Origin: Lactifluus volemus
Lineage: Eukaryota > Basidiomycota > Agaricomycetes > Russulales > Russulaceae
Direction: 5' to 3'
Length of the DNA stretch: 64,000 nt
NCBI GenBank assembly: GCA_022376515.1
Contig: WTXI01000007.1
Location: 310,001 to 374,000, forward strand
The notes under the pieces: model-generated
What the model was told of the DNA's origin: nothing
Database searches by the model: none
What the model saw: only the letters and a program-made list of their open reading frames with translations
Made by a program: the position numbers and the translations under genes
Shown: positions 11,546 to 23,644 of the stretch, piece by piece
How positions within the stretch are numbered: position 1 is the stretch's first letter
Layout of the letters: each line of letters starts with the position of its first letter

Positions 11546-13622
11546 CCCCAGTCAAAAATTGATTGAAGTAATCTTAAGTAAATTGAAGTAACTTGATTTA
11601 TTTCAATTTTGATCAAAATTTGAGCAGACAAATAGGTTTGATTCAATTCGGATTGAAGACAATTTACGTTTTTCGAATTTATTTGAATTCCGGTCCAAAT
11701 TGAATTGAATTGGATCGATTTATTTTGATTACGCGCATTTGAATCGAATTGAATCGAATTAATCTTTATTTATTTTCTATTTACTGTACAATTTTATTTA
11801 AATATTATCGATGTTGCTAAGGTGCAAGTCGCTAACACAACATCCACTGCAGCAAATGCACATGCCGGCGCATGTGGAGCCTGAGTACCCCTCCCCCTTC
11901 TGTGATTGATGTAAGAGACCAGCAGTCAAAAGGGGGAGAGGGGGCTTACACCTAGAGCTGAACGTTACATACTGTAGAGTACCGGTTTTCACAATCATCG
12001 TGTTGGAGTAATGGCATGTTAAACAGAGAGGAAAGGGACGATGCAATCAATCATCAAGGAGAAAATCCCAGTCAATAGCTGGTCTAGGTTGCTGTTCTGC
12101 TTGTAAGCTTTTCGAGCTTGTGGCACGATGACACGTGTTTCACGTACAATGCGTTCTGGTGTGCCCTCCGAAACGTCCCACATACGAAGCATGATATGGC
12201 CAGTAGTGTGGATCTCGACTTCATATCAGAACCATCCTCACCGCACCCATCCACCTTCTCGTGCCGGAAGTTGGAGATCCGCGTGAAGTGAACATGGGGA
12301 AGGATATGGTTAGTGAAGCCCGCTGAGAGGGAAATCTTCGGTGTGGTGGACGAGAGGCAAATGTTTCCAGAAAAGTCTGACGGCAGTTAGAGTGTTACGG
12401 GAGCGGTGCGCCGGTGCCCAACGACGACAAATGTACAGACAAGAAAGGAGTGCGAGACGATTGACGGCACTGTATGACGGTTGAGTGATGACACTACAAG
12501 ACCTGCGGGTTGGCACTTACAACCGTAGCCTTGATTTCAGCTCTGCCATGAATATACATACTCATCCGATGTTTCGTAGGTTGGCAACGTGCACGGTAGT
12601 GGGGAAGAACAAGCAAGACATCAACAGGACGTTCATCGGCATCCGCGATAAATCCCATCATTGTTGAGGCTGATGATGGACTTTGTGGGTACCGGCGCCG
12701 GGACTCTCAAACTGAGATGTGGGTAAACGTAACAACGAGTAAAAAAAAGATAAAAAATACAAACAAACGCGAATCCTCGAAAGTGAGAATTCTGTTTCGT
12801 GGGGAAGCATGAATAGGCGATAAGGCTCAAGGTTGTGTGGAAACGCACTGATGTACTCGGAAACAGGGTGCTGAAAACTTTCAGGGGAGTCCAACTCAAT
12901 GTCGAATGAGACGATGCGGAGTCTGGGAGGTGGAGGTGGGATACAAGAAGGTGGTAAAGGGATAAAACTTAGTTATACCAGGAAAGCCCAGCACCAATGG
13001 TAGTGGTGAGGTGGGAAAGCTGGGAGAGGGAAAGGGGAAGTACGATGATGGGAAACTTGTAGGCGGCAGTGGGAAGCTTGCGGTGCCTGAAGCGAAACCT
13101 CAGGATGGCACGTTCAGAAACGACAATGATAAGGGCATTGTAGAATAAGTCCTTAGCAAACAATTGAGCATTACATGAGTGTGCAGCTTAAGGAGAATAT
13201 CACCAAGCCAGCGAAAAAAAAGGAATATGGGCAAGTAGTGGAAAACTGTCGTGTTGGGGTCAAACTAGTTGCCACAGAACAAAGACGAATAGACACGCAC
13301 CTGCTCAGTCAAATGGATCGAACAAGTCGGAGGACAAGGCACCAGAGGACGATACTTAGAGAGGGAGGGAAGGAAGCAGAATGTATGCGTCATGCGTCAA
13401 AGCAAAATCCCAGAGTCGATAGATGTGGGACGACAAACAACTACAAATAGTAGTACCTTGTTCACAACAAAATGGCAAGTCGCAATGACGCTCAGAGTCT
13501 GTTAAATGAGCCCATTTAAGGAACTCAGTGCACAGATGTGGATCCATCATATTCAATTCTAATCGATTCTAATCAGGTGCTTTAGATCAAAAACAAATCT
13601 CACGTAAGCTGATCGATAATAT

Positions 13623-13657
<35 letters not shown>

Positions 13658-14141
13658 AATCCGAATTTGTATTCCGCAGCGTGTACAACGTGGCACAGAG
13701 GCGGTCGCGAAGGGTAACTAAGCGTTATGACTATCAGGTAGGGGAGAAAAGGGTGATGGTTGTAAGACCGTCGGTGTGTAGTAGTGTGATATGTTATGTG
13801 GCGGTCGTGTATATGTGTGTACGTACTTGCAACAGGGGTGACTCTGTCGCAGGAAAGAAAGACCCTGTGCCTCAGTCTGGTTCCCAGACTGATAATATTC
13901 AATTGTTATCAATTTAATTAAATCGATATTCAAAACTTATCAATCACCTTGAATTAACTTGAATCGAATTCAAATCTGATCAATCCGAATCAATTTAATT
14001 AAATTGATATTCAAATCTTATCAATCATCTTGAATTGTCTTGAATCGAATTCAACTTTTATCAATCCGGATCATTTTACTTAAATTAAATACAATCCGAA
14101 TCAATCCGAATCAAGTTACTTCAATCGATTTTTGACTGGGG
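11546..14141. mobile_element. 2.6 kb TIR element with AT-rich subterminal repeats
   Basis: The element starts CCCCAGTCAAAAAT at 11546 and ends with its reverse complement at 14141. The first 26 bases of the two ends differ at one position. Inside each end is a long AT-rich zone of ATTGAATT, CGAATT and TCAATCCGA words (about 11570-11790 and 13545-14115). It is flanked by CTGAA on both sides. The centre holds a minus-strand coding relic near 12300-13160 (SFQHPVSEYISAFPHNLE, LSLSQLSHLTT), with leucine-rich spacing reminiscent of F-box/LRR proteins but several stops, and a run of 30 T at 13627-13656. No transposase was recognised, so I infer a non-autonomous DNA transposon, possibly carrying a captured gene fragment. 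Confidence 0.65.
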
Positions 14142-14483
14142 CTGAACACTGAGGGCTCGTGCCAAGTCACACTTGTTCGTGAATTACCTCAGCAATTCAC
14201 GCTTACGACTGTGAACACCCGCAAATTAGGGTTCGGCTACAGGGTTCACAAATGTGACCCTGCCGCTAGCGCTGAGTGTGAGAGGGCGCAGACAATGTTG
14301 CTTTAGATGGCAAAATGCAGTTACCTCAAGGTTCAACAACCCTCAACTTCTCCCACGCGTCTTTCTCCTTCTTACTCTTTTCAAAAGCTACCCAGATGAC
14401 CCCAAATCCGTATGCCAAAGTCTCCTATCCAGATGTCTCCCGTTGTTAACCATTACTACAGCCCAGGGTCTCAAATCTCCAAC

Positions 14484-17400
14484 ATGAGGCACAGCAGCCG
14501 CGCTCAGGTCACCTCAATGCAACCAGGCTCGTATCCGCTCCGGGTCACTGGTACGTACTACCTTTGTGGGGTCATGCTCTGACAGGTACCAAATGTCTTT
14601 CCCCTGCCAGTCGTCCGAGCGGACAACCTTCCGAGTCTCAAGACCCTCCTCTGGAGGAAAGGAAAATTTTATGTCACTGTGACTTACGGGGCGACAACTA
14701 TGCGGACGCGATCTGTGCAGAGAATGGAGAACCACGTAGAATGGAACGAGATTCTCGACGCTTTGTGAGGAATTGCATATTTTATTTCTAGTTATGGCTG
14801 AGTCTCCAGCAGCATTCCACAACCGCAATCCCATATTACGGTATCTCTGTATGCGGAAAGGACCAAATCGAATGACATCCTTGTCGGAAGTCAGACGATA
14901 ACCTGTGAACCACCTCGCGGTTCGTCTCATAATTCTTACTCATGCTTCTCGCTGAGCACCCTACATGTAGAACTCGGGATCGTTTTCGGCAATGAGGATG
15001 GACATTCTAGACAGACAAAGAAACCGGCCACAGTCTTAACGATCACACTGTCATCAAACGCAAGTTCCTCTCGGACGGCGACAGTCAACACCCCGAATCT
15101 CACACTGGACAACCCTGTCCCTGAAGGAGGCGTTACGCGTCCTATTGTCCAAGCTGACGCTGAAGCTCCTCAACCTACGACAGTTACCGCTCCTATATCT
15201 GATTCTTCCAGGATGGGTGATCTTCCCGTTGACAGCATTCCTGTGGGAACGGTGCCAGACAGCCAGACGGGGATGTCGCGTCATCCCGATCGCGCTGAGG
15301 AAGCTATGGATGCTGTAACAACATGGGAAAGTGCTGTTAATGTTATGAAGCAGGTGATGGACACCGTCAGTCCAATCGCCAAAGAAGTATGTTCCATACC
15401 TGTTATTCTCTACTATTGATAGAGCTAATTGCTACCTCTCAGCGTGCCAGCTTGGCATGGACTCAACTCTCCAATATTCCCGAGGTACGCGTCCTTGCCT
15501 CGTTGATGATATGGAGCATTCACCCTTTTTTTCTTGACTCACTGGCAGACTTCGGTGAACCAGTTACGGCATGACGATGACGTCCGGAGATCATTTAAGG
15601 TGATCCTGGATACGTTTGAATTTGCGAATGAGGCGGATGTTTTGAAGAACATCCAGCCGGCGTCTACGCAAGAAAATATACTCAATGAGATGCTACGTTG
15701 CGTCTCCGAATGTGCCAATTTTATCAAATCGTACGCGTTTACCGGACCGCTTGCGAAAAAGCATGTACAACTTGGTACGTCGTCTTGACCTCTCTCGTTG
15801 CTCATTATCAACATGTGATTTGCAGGAGAGCGGGCTTTGAAAAATGTCGAACACCTCCGCGAGACCGTCGACCGAATACGAGAACTACGAGGAAAATTTC
15901 CCACACATGTTGCTGTCGCCGCTGGCGCTGTTGTCCCTGAAATGCGAAAGGATGTGAGGACACAGGTAACGGATATGTCGAATCAAGCATCGGAAGCTGG
16001 TGCGTCATCCTGACAGCCACAAAGCCATCGATCATCAGTTTGATAAGATTAAAACAGAATTGTGCGCAATAATCGGGAAAAGCCCTGTTTTGGGAGGATG
16101 GCGATTCCACGATAGGAAAGGCTGTCATCCAGGAACACGCAAACATTTCTTGGACCACATCGTCAAGTGGGTCGAGAATCCCGAATCCGAACGTGGCCTC
16201 GTTCTCCTTGGCCAGGCAGGCACGGGAAAGTCCTCAATTGCGCACGAGATCGCACTTCGCTTCGACAGGACATATCTCGGTTCCTATGTTACTTTTGTGC
16301 GGAAGGAGAAACTCAAGGAGTCCAAGGACGAGGCATATGATTTCTTTACGACGCTTGCCCGTGACCTCTCCGATCACTATCCTCCGTTCAAGCTCGCCCT
16401 CACGAGGGCCATTGCAAGTGATTCGTCTTTTGGCACTACCCGAGATCCTCGTAGACTTTTTAATCGGCTCCTCCTTGAACCACTCGAGAACCTATCACTT
16501 GTTGAACCAATTCTCATCATCGTCGATGGGCTGGATGAGAGTGGTCTCACAATTGGTGACAACGGACTGCACACGTTTCTTGCCCAACGTGTCATCGACC
16601 TTCCGCCAAACCTTCGCATACTCATCACCTCGAGGTCGGAAGATGACATCAAACATGCATTCGACAATGCGCAGTCCAGCCGTATTCTGTATATGGATGA
16701 CGCCCAACTGGCTGTCAATACGAAACAAGATATTGGCTTGTATATTCAGAGCAAGCTCCGCGAGGACGTGTTCAAAGCCCATGGTAGCAAACTAGTGCAG
16801 GCGTCAGAGGGCTTGTTTCAGTGGGCGGCCGTTGCATGTGGTTTCATAAACAGCCCTGCCAGTCTTGGCCTTGGCTACAACGAGTGTGTACAGCGCCTGT
16901 TGGGACCCTCTCGAGGTCTCATTGGTTCAGGTCCGCTGGACAACTTGTACGAAGAAGTCCTCCAATGGTACTTTAATTCAGATGAAGCCCAGGGTCTGTT
17001 TCGGTCCATCATGGGACAGCTTTTTGCTGCGATCGAACCCCTCTCCATTGATTCTTTGATTGCTCTGCGACAGCATGCACCCTTTGTTCACCCCGAAGAT
17101 TCCAATCTGGTCCGCAGAATTCTCCGGTACCTCGGCTCGCTGCTGAGTAACGTCACTTCACATGATCAAACGGGCCCCGTCCTTCCCCTCCATACCTCAT
17201 TTCGCGACTTTCTGACGAGCAAGACGAGCAACGTGTTTTATGTCGATCTTGCGGATGCCCACCATCAGTTGACACATTCCTGCCTTGGATTAATGCTCGA
17301 TCACCTCAAATTCAACATCTGCAAGCTCGAGTCATCATATCTCGCCAACAGCGACGTCCCAGACTTAGAATCTCGAATCGCCAAATGTATTCCGACTGCT

Positions 17401-19995
17401 CTACCATATGCTTGCATTTACTGGGGGGATCATTTATACGGCCTTGCCTTCGATCACGATGTCCTCAAAAAGGTTCGATTGCTCTTCGAAACAAAGTTTT
17501 TGTTTTGGCTGGAAGTGCTTAGTGTCAAGAAGAGTGTCAGCCTTGCTCCACGAGCATTGTCATCCCTGTTGGTATGGTTGCTGCGAGAGGTATGTACACC
17601 GCATAATTCAGTATGACATGTAGTTGACTTGTGCGTGAAATCGCAATAGCGTTCACAAACGGAAGTGAAGAATTTGTTAGGATTGGTGAAGGATGCATCT
17701 TCATTCGTGCGGTATTTCGGGATGGCAGTGGCAAAAAGTGCACCACATATCTACGTCTCTGCCCTGCCTTTCGCGCCAACCTCTTCCCAGATCCTGAATC
17801 AATACCTTCCCGATTTCCCTCGGACATTGAGGTTAGAACGCGGACAGTTGTCGCATTGGCCTGCTTTGGAAATGACGATTAAGGCACATGGCAACTGGGT
17901 CAATTGTATTGCATTCTCGCCGGACGGGGAGCGTATCGCATCGACCTCGGAGGATCGCACGATTCGGGTGTGGGATGCCACAACAGGACAGATCGTAGCG
18001 GGCCCGTTTACCGGACACACTGGTCCGGTCAGATCTGTTGCATTCTCACCAGACGGGGAGCGAATTGCATCGGCCTCGGATGATGGCACGATTCGGGTGT
18101 GGGATGCCACAACAGGACAGATTGTAGCGGGCCCGTTTACCGGACACACCGATTGGGTCACTTCTGTTGCATTCTCACCAGACGGGGAGCGTATCGCATC
18201 GGCCTCGAATGATCGCACGATTCGTGTGTGGGATGCCACAACAGAACAGATCATAGCGGGCCCGTTTACCGGACACACCGATTTGGTCACATCTGTTGCA
18301 TTCTCACCAGACGGGGAGCGTATCGCATCGGCCTCTTGTGATCTCACGATTCGGGTGTGGGATGCCACAAGAGGACAGATCGTAGCGGGCCCGTTTACCG
18401 GACACGCTGGTTCGGTCGCTTCTGTTGCATTCTCACCAGACGGGGAGCGTATCGCATCGGCCTCGAATGATCGCACGATTCGGGTGTGGGATGCCACAAC
18501 AGGACAGATTGTAGCGGGCCCGTTTACCGGACACACCGATTCGGTCACTTCTGTTGCATTCTCACCAGACGGGGAGCGTATCGCATCGGCCTCGCATGAT
18601 GGCACGATTCGGGTGTGGGATGCCACAACAGAACAGATCATAGCGGGCCCGTTTACCGGACACACTGATTTGGTCAGATCTATTGCATTCTCACCAGACG
18701 GGGAGCGTATCGCATCGGCCTCGCATGATGGCACGATTCGGGTGTGGGATGCCACAACAGAACAGATCATAGCGGGCCCGTTTACCGGACACACCCATTC
18801 AGTCAGATCTGTTGCATTCTCACCAGACGGGGAGCGTATCGCATCGGCCTCGGATGATGGCACGATTCGTGTGTGGGATGCCACAACAGAACAGATCATA
18901 GCGGGCCCGTTTACCGGACACACCGATTTGGTCACATCTGTTGCATTCTCACCAGACGGGGAGTGTATCGCATCGGCCTCGTATGATGGCACGATTCGGG
19001 TGTGGGGTGCCACAACAGAACAGATCGTAGCGGGCCCGTTTACCGGACACACCCATTGGGTCACATCTGTTACATTCTCACCAGACGGGGAGCGTATCGC
19101 ATCGGCCTCTTGTGATCTCACGATTCGGGTGTGGGATGCCACAACAGGACAGATCGTAGCGGGCCCGTTTACCGGACACACCCATTGGGTCACATCTGTT
19201 GCATTCTCACCAGACGGCGAGTGTATCGCATCGGCCTCTTCTGATCGCACGATTCGGGTGTGGGATGCCACAACAGGACAGATCATAGTGGGCCCATTTA
19301 CCGGACACACCGATTGGGTCACATCTGTTGCATTCTCACCAGACGGGGAGCGTATCGCATCGGCCTCGGATGATGGCACGATTCGGGTGTGGGATGCCAC
19401 AACAGGACAGATCACAGCGGGCCCGTTTACCGGACACACTGATTCGGTCACATCTGTTGCATTCTCACCACATGGGGGGCGTATCGCATCGGCCTCGGAT
19501 GATGGCACGATTCGGGTGTGGGATGTCACAACAGGACAGATCGTAGTGGGCCCGTTTACCGGACACATTGGAGAGGTCACATCTGTTGCATTCTCACCAG
19601 ACGGGGAGCGTATCGCATCAGCCTCTTCTGATCTCACGATTCGGGTGTGGGATGCCACAACAGGACAGATTGTAGAGGGCTCGGTTATTGGACACACTGA
19701 TTCGGTCACATCTGTTACATTCTCACCAGATGGACAGCATACTGCATCAGCCTCAGCCAACGGCACAATTCATGTGGTGAAGACCACAACCGAAAATATC
19801 AAGAATCAACTTACGGACCAATCCTTGATCGATAATGATGGTTGGTTATGTGGAGAAGAGAACGAACTTGTGCTTTGGATTCCCGCGCTACATAGGTCAT
19901 GCCTTCACAGACCTAGCACTATGTGGATTGCAGGCAAACATGAGACACGGCTCAATCTCTCAAATTTTGCTTATGGATCAAATTGGGCTTACTAG
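14484..19995 (+). CDS. C2-NACHT-WD40 NLR-like protein
   Basis: This multi-exon gene is predicted to encode a STAND NTPase of the fungal NLR type. Exons 1-3 (14484-14550, 14611-14764, 14810-14904) encode a C2-like domain (VVRADNLPSL, KFYVTVTYGA, SLYAERTKSNDILVG). A linker follows (to 15386), then exons at 15443-15484, 15549-15774 and 15826-15964, and the NACHT exon from 16039 to 17589. Walker A is GQAGTGKSS and Walker B is ILIIVDGLDES. The last exon (17650-19995) encodes 15 WD40 repeats of exactly 43 residues and a conserved tail (SLIDNDGWLCGEE). Known HET-D/HET-E-like proteins use such parts for non-self recognition, so that role is an inference. The join near 14904 leaves an awkward TAA whichever nearby AG is used, so exon 3-4 is uncertain and could mean a damaged N-terminus. 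Confidence 0.85.
17885..19800 (+). repeat. Array of 15 WD40-coding units of 129 bp
   Basis: Fifteen head-to-tail units of 129 bp encode GHTD-V-SVAFSPDGERIASAS-D-TIRVWDATTGQI--GPFT. Units 2-13 are almost identical in DNA. The differences concentrate at the two residues after GHT, the residue before S(V/I)AF, the residues on both sides of the D in the AS-x-D-x-TIRV segment, and the residues around QI. This matches the surface-exposed variable positions reported for fungal HNWD proteins. Confidence 0.9.
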
Positions 19996-21256
19996 TACAT
20001 TATCACAATTTATCTAAATAGAATCAATTGTATGTGTGGCTTGACTGTTGTCCTGCTTTTTTCAAACTGGACCGTGACTATCCCACTCACGAGAATATTA
20101 TACTCAATGGAAGAGATGTCCAATGTCAAGGGTTTGACTCCGATTCCCTTTGTAGGTGGGGATGTATTTCTGGTACGGTGTGAGCTTACGTTTTCTGATT
20201 TTCCCGCCTGCGCCTCCAGGGCTGCAACATGGCAACGGTTAAGAGAAACTGGCCAAGCGGGGCAACCTCAGGTTAGTTGGTCAGGCCGCCATGGACCATT
20301 GAGTGGGACGTATATAGACATGCTATCTACACCTATATCCCTCAGTGTTTTCTTCACTCGCTGGGCTATTCTCAGGTTAATTACATGCAATCTAGTGTTT
20401 TCTTCACTTGCTCAGTTTTCGTCATCCTCTTCGTTCGACCTGCTGCGCACCTGTCAGACTGCAAGATCGAGGCCCTCCTTGGTCAAGGCTATCTGATAAC
20501 ACTCGCCAAGCTTATTTTAATTATTACACTTTAAGGTTTATTTACGTTTATTGTGCTACGAGTTTGGCTTCCTCTCTCGCCTCGTTGCCCTGAACAGTGT
20601 TGTACATGTCAGCCTGACAACGTGTCATGGATGTCACGAACTCTTGATGTCAACCGAGCTGACGGATCAGTTGACAAGAGTCAGGCTTGTGTCAATGAGC
20701 GACTATACCAAAAGAAGTAAAGAGAATGTCAGTCGCGAAGTGACTCGATGGTCCGTGCGCAGCCACTTTAGGGCTGGTCAATGTCCAATCCAACACGATT
20801 TCTACTGGTATTGCATTGTCACCGTAGATTACAAACCCTTTCCTTTTTTGTATAGACCCTTGGCCGGGTCACGAACATCTCGAACTAAGGTAGGGCTTAT
20901 TCGCAACTGACAGCATCACATGACTTATTTGTAGTAGCAGAAAGGCCATGGACAGTTTGGTAAGCAGTGACTAAATGGCTATTAACTCTGCACAACATTC
21001 AAAAATAAAAAATGTGCCTCCGTTAAAGACTGCAGATTGCCATTCTCGAAGGCCTGACGGAGCCCTTTTGACTCATGATGTAGATTTGTGGCCAATGATA
21101 GCCTTTTATGCATAAATCACATGATGCGTTGGTTTGCGAGTGAGCCCTACCTTATTTGTCCGCCTTGACACGTGTCAACTGACTGACACTGTCCGACCTA
21201 GGTCATGCCAACACTGGCCCTGAATATTTCCATAAGTTACAACAACCCCTCTTGCT
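19996..21256. other. Intergenic region containing a MITE
   Basis: No gene is supported. Several open frames of 60-150 codons are present without recognisable domains. The stretch holds a short direct repeat (TAGTGTTTTCTTCACT-like words near 20345 and 20395) and the TA-flanked element at 20888-21152. Confidence 0.5.
20888..21152. mobile_element. MITE with TA target duplication (Tc1/mariner-like)
   Basis: The 265-bp element starts AGGTAGGGCT and ends AGCCCTACCT. It is bounded by TA at 20886-20887 and 21153-21154. The inverted match continues inward with mismatches (TCGCAA, then a CATCACATGA / CATCATGTGA word). It has no coding capacity. A TA duplication and short size are typical of MITEs mobilised by Tc1/mariner transposases. 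Confidence 0.7.
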
Positions 21257-23555
21257 GATGGCAGAAACTCTCCTAGCCATTCTCTCAGTCACCTCCTCCA
21301 CCAACGGAACCAGCCTCATATGCCGTTGGCCACCCTCACCCCATGCCTCACCATGCCTTGCATGTCCTCGGCAGACGGTCAGCTACGATCCCGATCAATA
21401 CGACAACCCGTGGCGCTCAGCCAATTTCAAAGAAGGCGTGCTCGACGACCCAAAAAACGCGCTCCTTCTTCCCCCAATACAGCAGCATGCGCAGTAAGAA
21501 GACGAATGGGAATACATCTGGCAGCGTCCACGCGCCGCGCGGGACCGCTCACACTCCTTCTCGCGCTCGGCATCGCACTCTTACCCCCTCGGGTCGTGCA
21601 TCTCCCACCAAAGAAGGCGGCGCGAGCGAGATGTACGATCACATCCACCACCATCACCACCACTTGGACGACATGCCGGCGGACGCGCTGCTGCAAGACG
21701 AGTGTGGCGCACTGTTTGGTTACGTGCGGAACCACCGCCACCGCCGCCGATACCACCACCGACTTCGTCGTCTTGGCTGGAGACGTTCCACGTGGCATTC
21801 GTGCTTGAAGTGCCAGATCCGTTGTCTTCGACTTCGGGAAACATCGGTTGATATCTCGATATTATCTACCGGCAAGTCGCATTCACACTCACGGCGGTAT
21901 GATTCCAAGAGCAGGTGCTGTCGAACTTTGTTGAACAAGAGTGCGATGTTCTCTGTGCGGTCAAGGATGTCTTTGCATTTAAACGTGCCCGTTTTGATCG
22001 TTTTCAAGGTAGCCCCGGGCTCATTCACCGTCTTCAGCTAGGACTTACGAAGAGTACATGAACGAAGCACTTTCCGTCTCTTCCGTCGCATCAGCCATGA
22101 AAACGTTATACGAATCCATAAAGTCACACCCGCTCGCCCATCTCAAGATCCACAACCTCCCCATGGAGTTACAGCTTCCGCCCCACCTCGACACGCTTCT
22201 TCACAACACAGATGACGAGGAGTTGCAGAACACGGTGAGATGATGGTGTGGTCGAGAGACGGCATCGGCACCTGGGGCCGCAATTTTAGTGTTGGCGCGT
22301 GGCGTCCACCTGCCCTCGAACCGTGGAAGAGCTTCCTTTTGTTGAGCGGTCCTGTCCTGACGGTTCTGGGCGCGAATGGGTGGACGTGTATACGGCGATT
22401 CGAGGGACGAACGTGCGAGAAGAGGACAAACTGCTCGCTGAACAATTGGTCAAGTTTCTCGAAACCGTCGATGTCACGTTGTCGTATGTCTGTTTATGCT
22501 GTTGCTTGTTCTATGCTGATCATCGATCACCTCTGGGACATAGCCTCATGGACGTGGCGAGTCTTTTGGACTGGGACCTCGAGACCCTATGGTACGATGG
22601 TTAGTGCATCATTGACGAGCAAAGATTGTCGACATGGTTCACCGTGGTCTCAAGACGGTCTTTCCACTACCATACAAAATCGAAACTCTGTACGTCCTCG
22701 ACCTCTTCGTCATATTATGCAGCCTCACGACTCGTCTAGCATGAAAGACCTTGTGAAAGAGTTCCGAGACGCTTTCCCTGATCTATCCATCCCTTCGCTG
22801 CCGCAGCTGCTCGCTACCATTTCGGGAGCTTCGTCAAACCACTTCTATGCGACGGTGGTAAAGTCAAATGACAGCGTTCCAATGTTCCACGACGTCGTCC
22901 GATGGATGCTGCAACGAGACCTACTCGTCACGCTGCACTTGCGGGTGCGGACCGTGGTACCTGCTGCGCTCAAAGCCAGGGCGCGCCGCCGGAGAGATGA
23001 ACGGCACGACCGTCGGTGGCACACGGAAGAAGAGGGCGCGTTCCGAAGCCGAAGCCGCCGCGGGCATAAAGTGCGCGCGGACAGCGGGATTAGCAAAACG
23101 GATTTGGAATTGTTCGATCCGTCACCCGCATGGTACATGCGACGCAACGCCGGGGCTGCCGAACCGCCGATGAGAGCATCGACCTCGACGAGGAGATTGA
23201 AAAGGAGGAGGCAGAAGCATAAGTGGCGGAGGCGGAAGGGAAGCAGCGAGTCCCGGGGAAGAGGAGGATGACAATGGGACATCGACCCTGACTGATCCCG
23301 GACGCGCAACTCCTTTACAGCGTCGGTGGCTGCAAGCCATGTTAGAAGGAAAGGATGGACTTGTTGGGTGGCGATTCGATCAGTACGTTGCAACTTTGCT
23401 TGTAGCGACGTATCAAATGTTTTTTTTGGCAGGATCAACCAATACTTCGATGGCAAGTGTACGGATGATGCCTGTGGTATAACGCCACTAACATCACTCG
23501 TTACGATTGCTGACCCGAGCACATGCAGTTACAGACATTCTTGCATCCATCATGA
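21257..23555 (+). pseudogene. NPR3: NPR3 (GATOR1/SEACIT subunit) pseudogene
   Basis: The start (AETLLAILSVTSSTNG), the middle (TFHVAFVLEVPDP, FQEQVLSNFVEQECD, LYESIKSHPLAHLKIHNLPM, LAEQLVKFLETVDVTLS) and the end (PGRATPLQRRWLQAM, INQYFDG, LQTFLHPS then stop at 23555) match Npr3/NPRL3. In fungi this is a subunit of the complex that restrains TORC1 under amino-acid limitation. The copy looks dead. In-frame TGA codons fall after SGNIG (near 21845), after FTLTAV (near 21900) and in the LVHH-RAK segment (near 22610). There is a frame change near 22235, and the conserved block that normally follows the first 120 residues is missing. Intron-like GT-AG pairs survive, for example near 22483-22541 and 23383-23432, so it arose by DNA duplication rather than retroposition. 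Confidence 0.7.
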
Positions 23556-23644
23556 CGAACTTGTAGTCTACTATTAGTAAATCTCCAAGTTAGTACGGAG
23601 TGAACATTAATAGATAGTGGGGAAATGGACAGGACTAATTTAGG

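Noticed and set aside
13627..13656. Run of 30 T as a poly(A) tail of a minus-strand retrotransposon
   Set aside because: It lies inside the TIR element without a target duplication or coding sequence next to it; a simple repeat is the better reading.
17799..19766. A 655-codon open frame on the minus strand across the WD40 array
   Set aside because: It is the mirror of the 129-bp repeats: because the unit length is a multiple of three and one antisense frame of the unit has no stop, all units stay open. The product is a meaningless repeat, and the plus-strand WD40 reading is clear.
17885..19800. Regularly spaced near-identical repeats as a CRISPR array
   Set aside because: The units are contiguous coding repeats of a WD40 protein in a eukaryote, with no unique spacers.
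21427..21798. Antisense 123-codon frame
   Set aside because: It lies under the NPR3 pseudogene in a GC-rich stretch and has no recognisable motif.
22240..23271. A single 343-codon protein
   Set aside because: Its two ends are in the NPR3 frame but the middle runs through what are introns and shifted exons of NPR3. It is open by chance.
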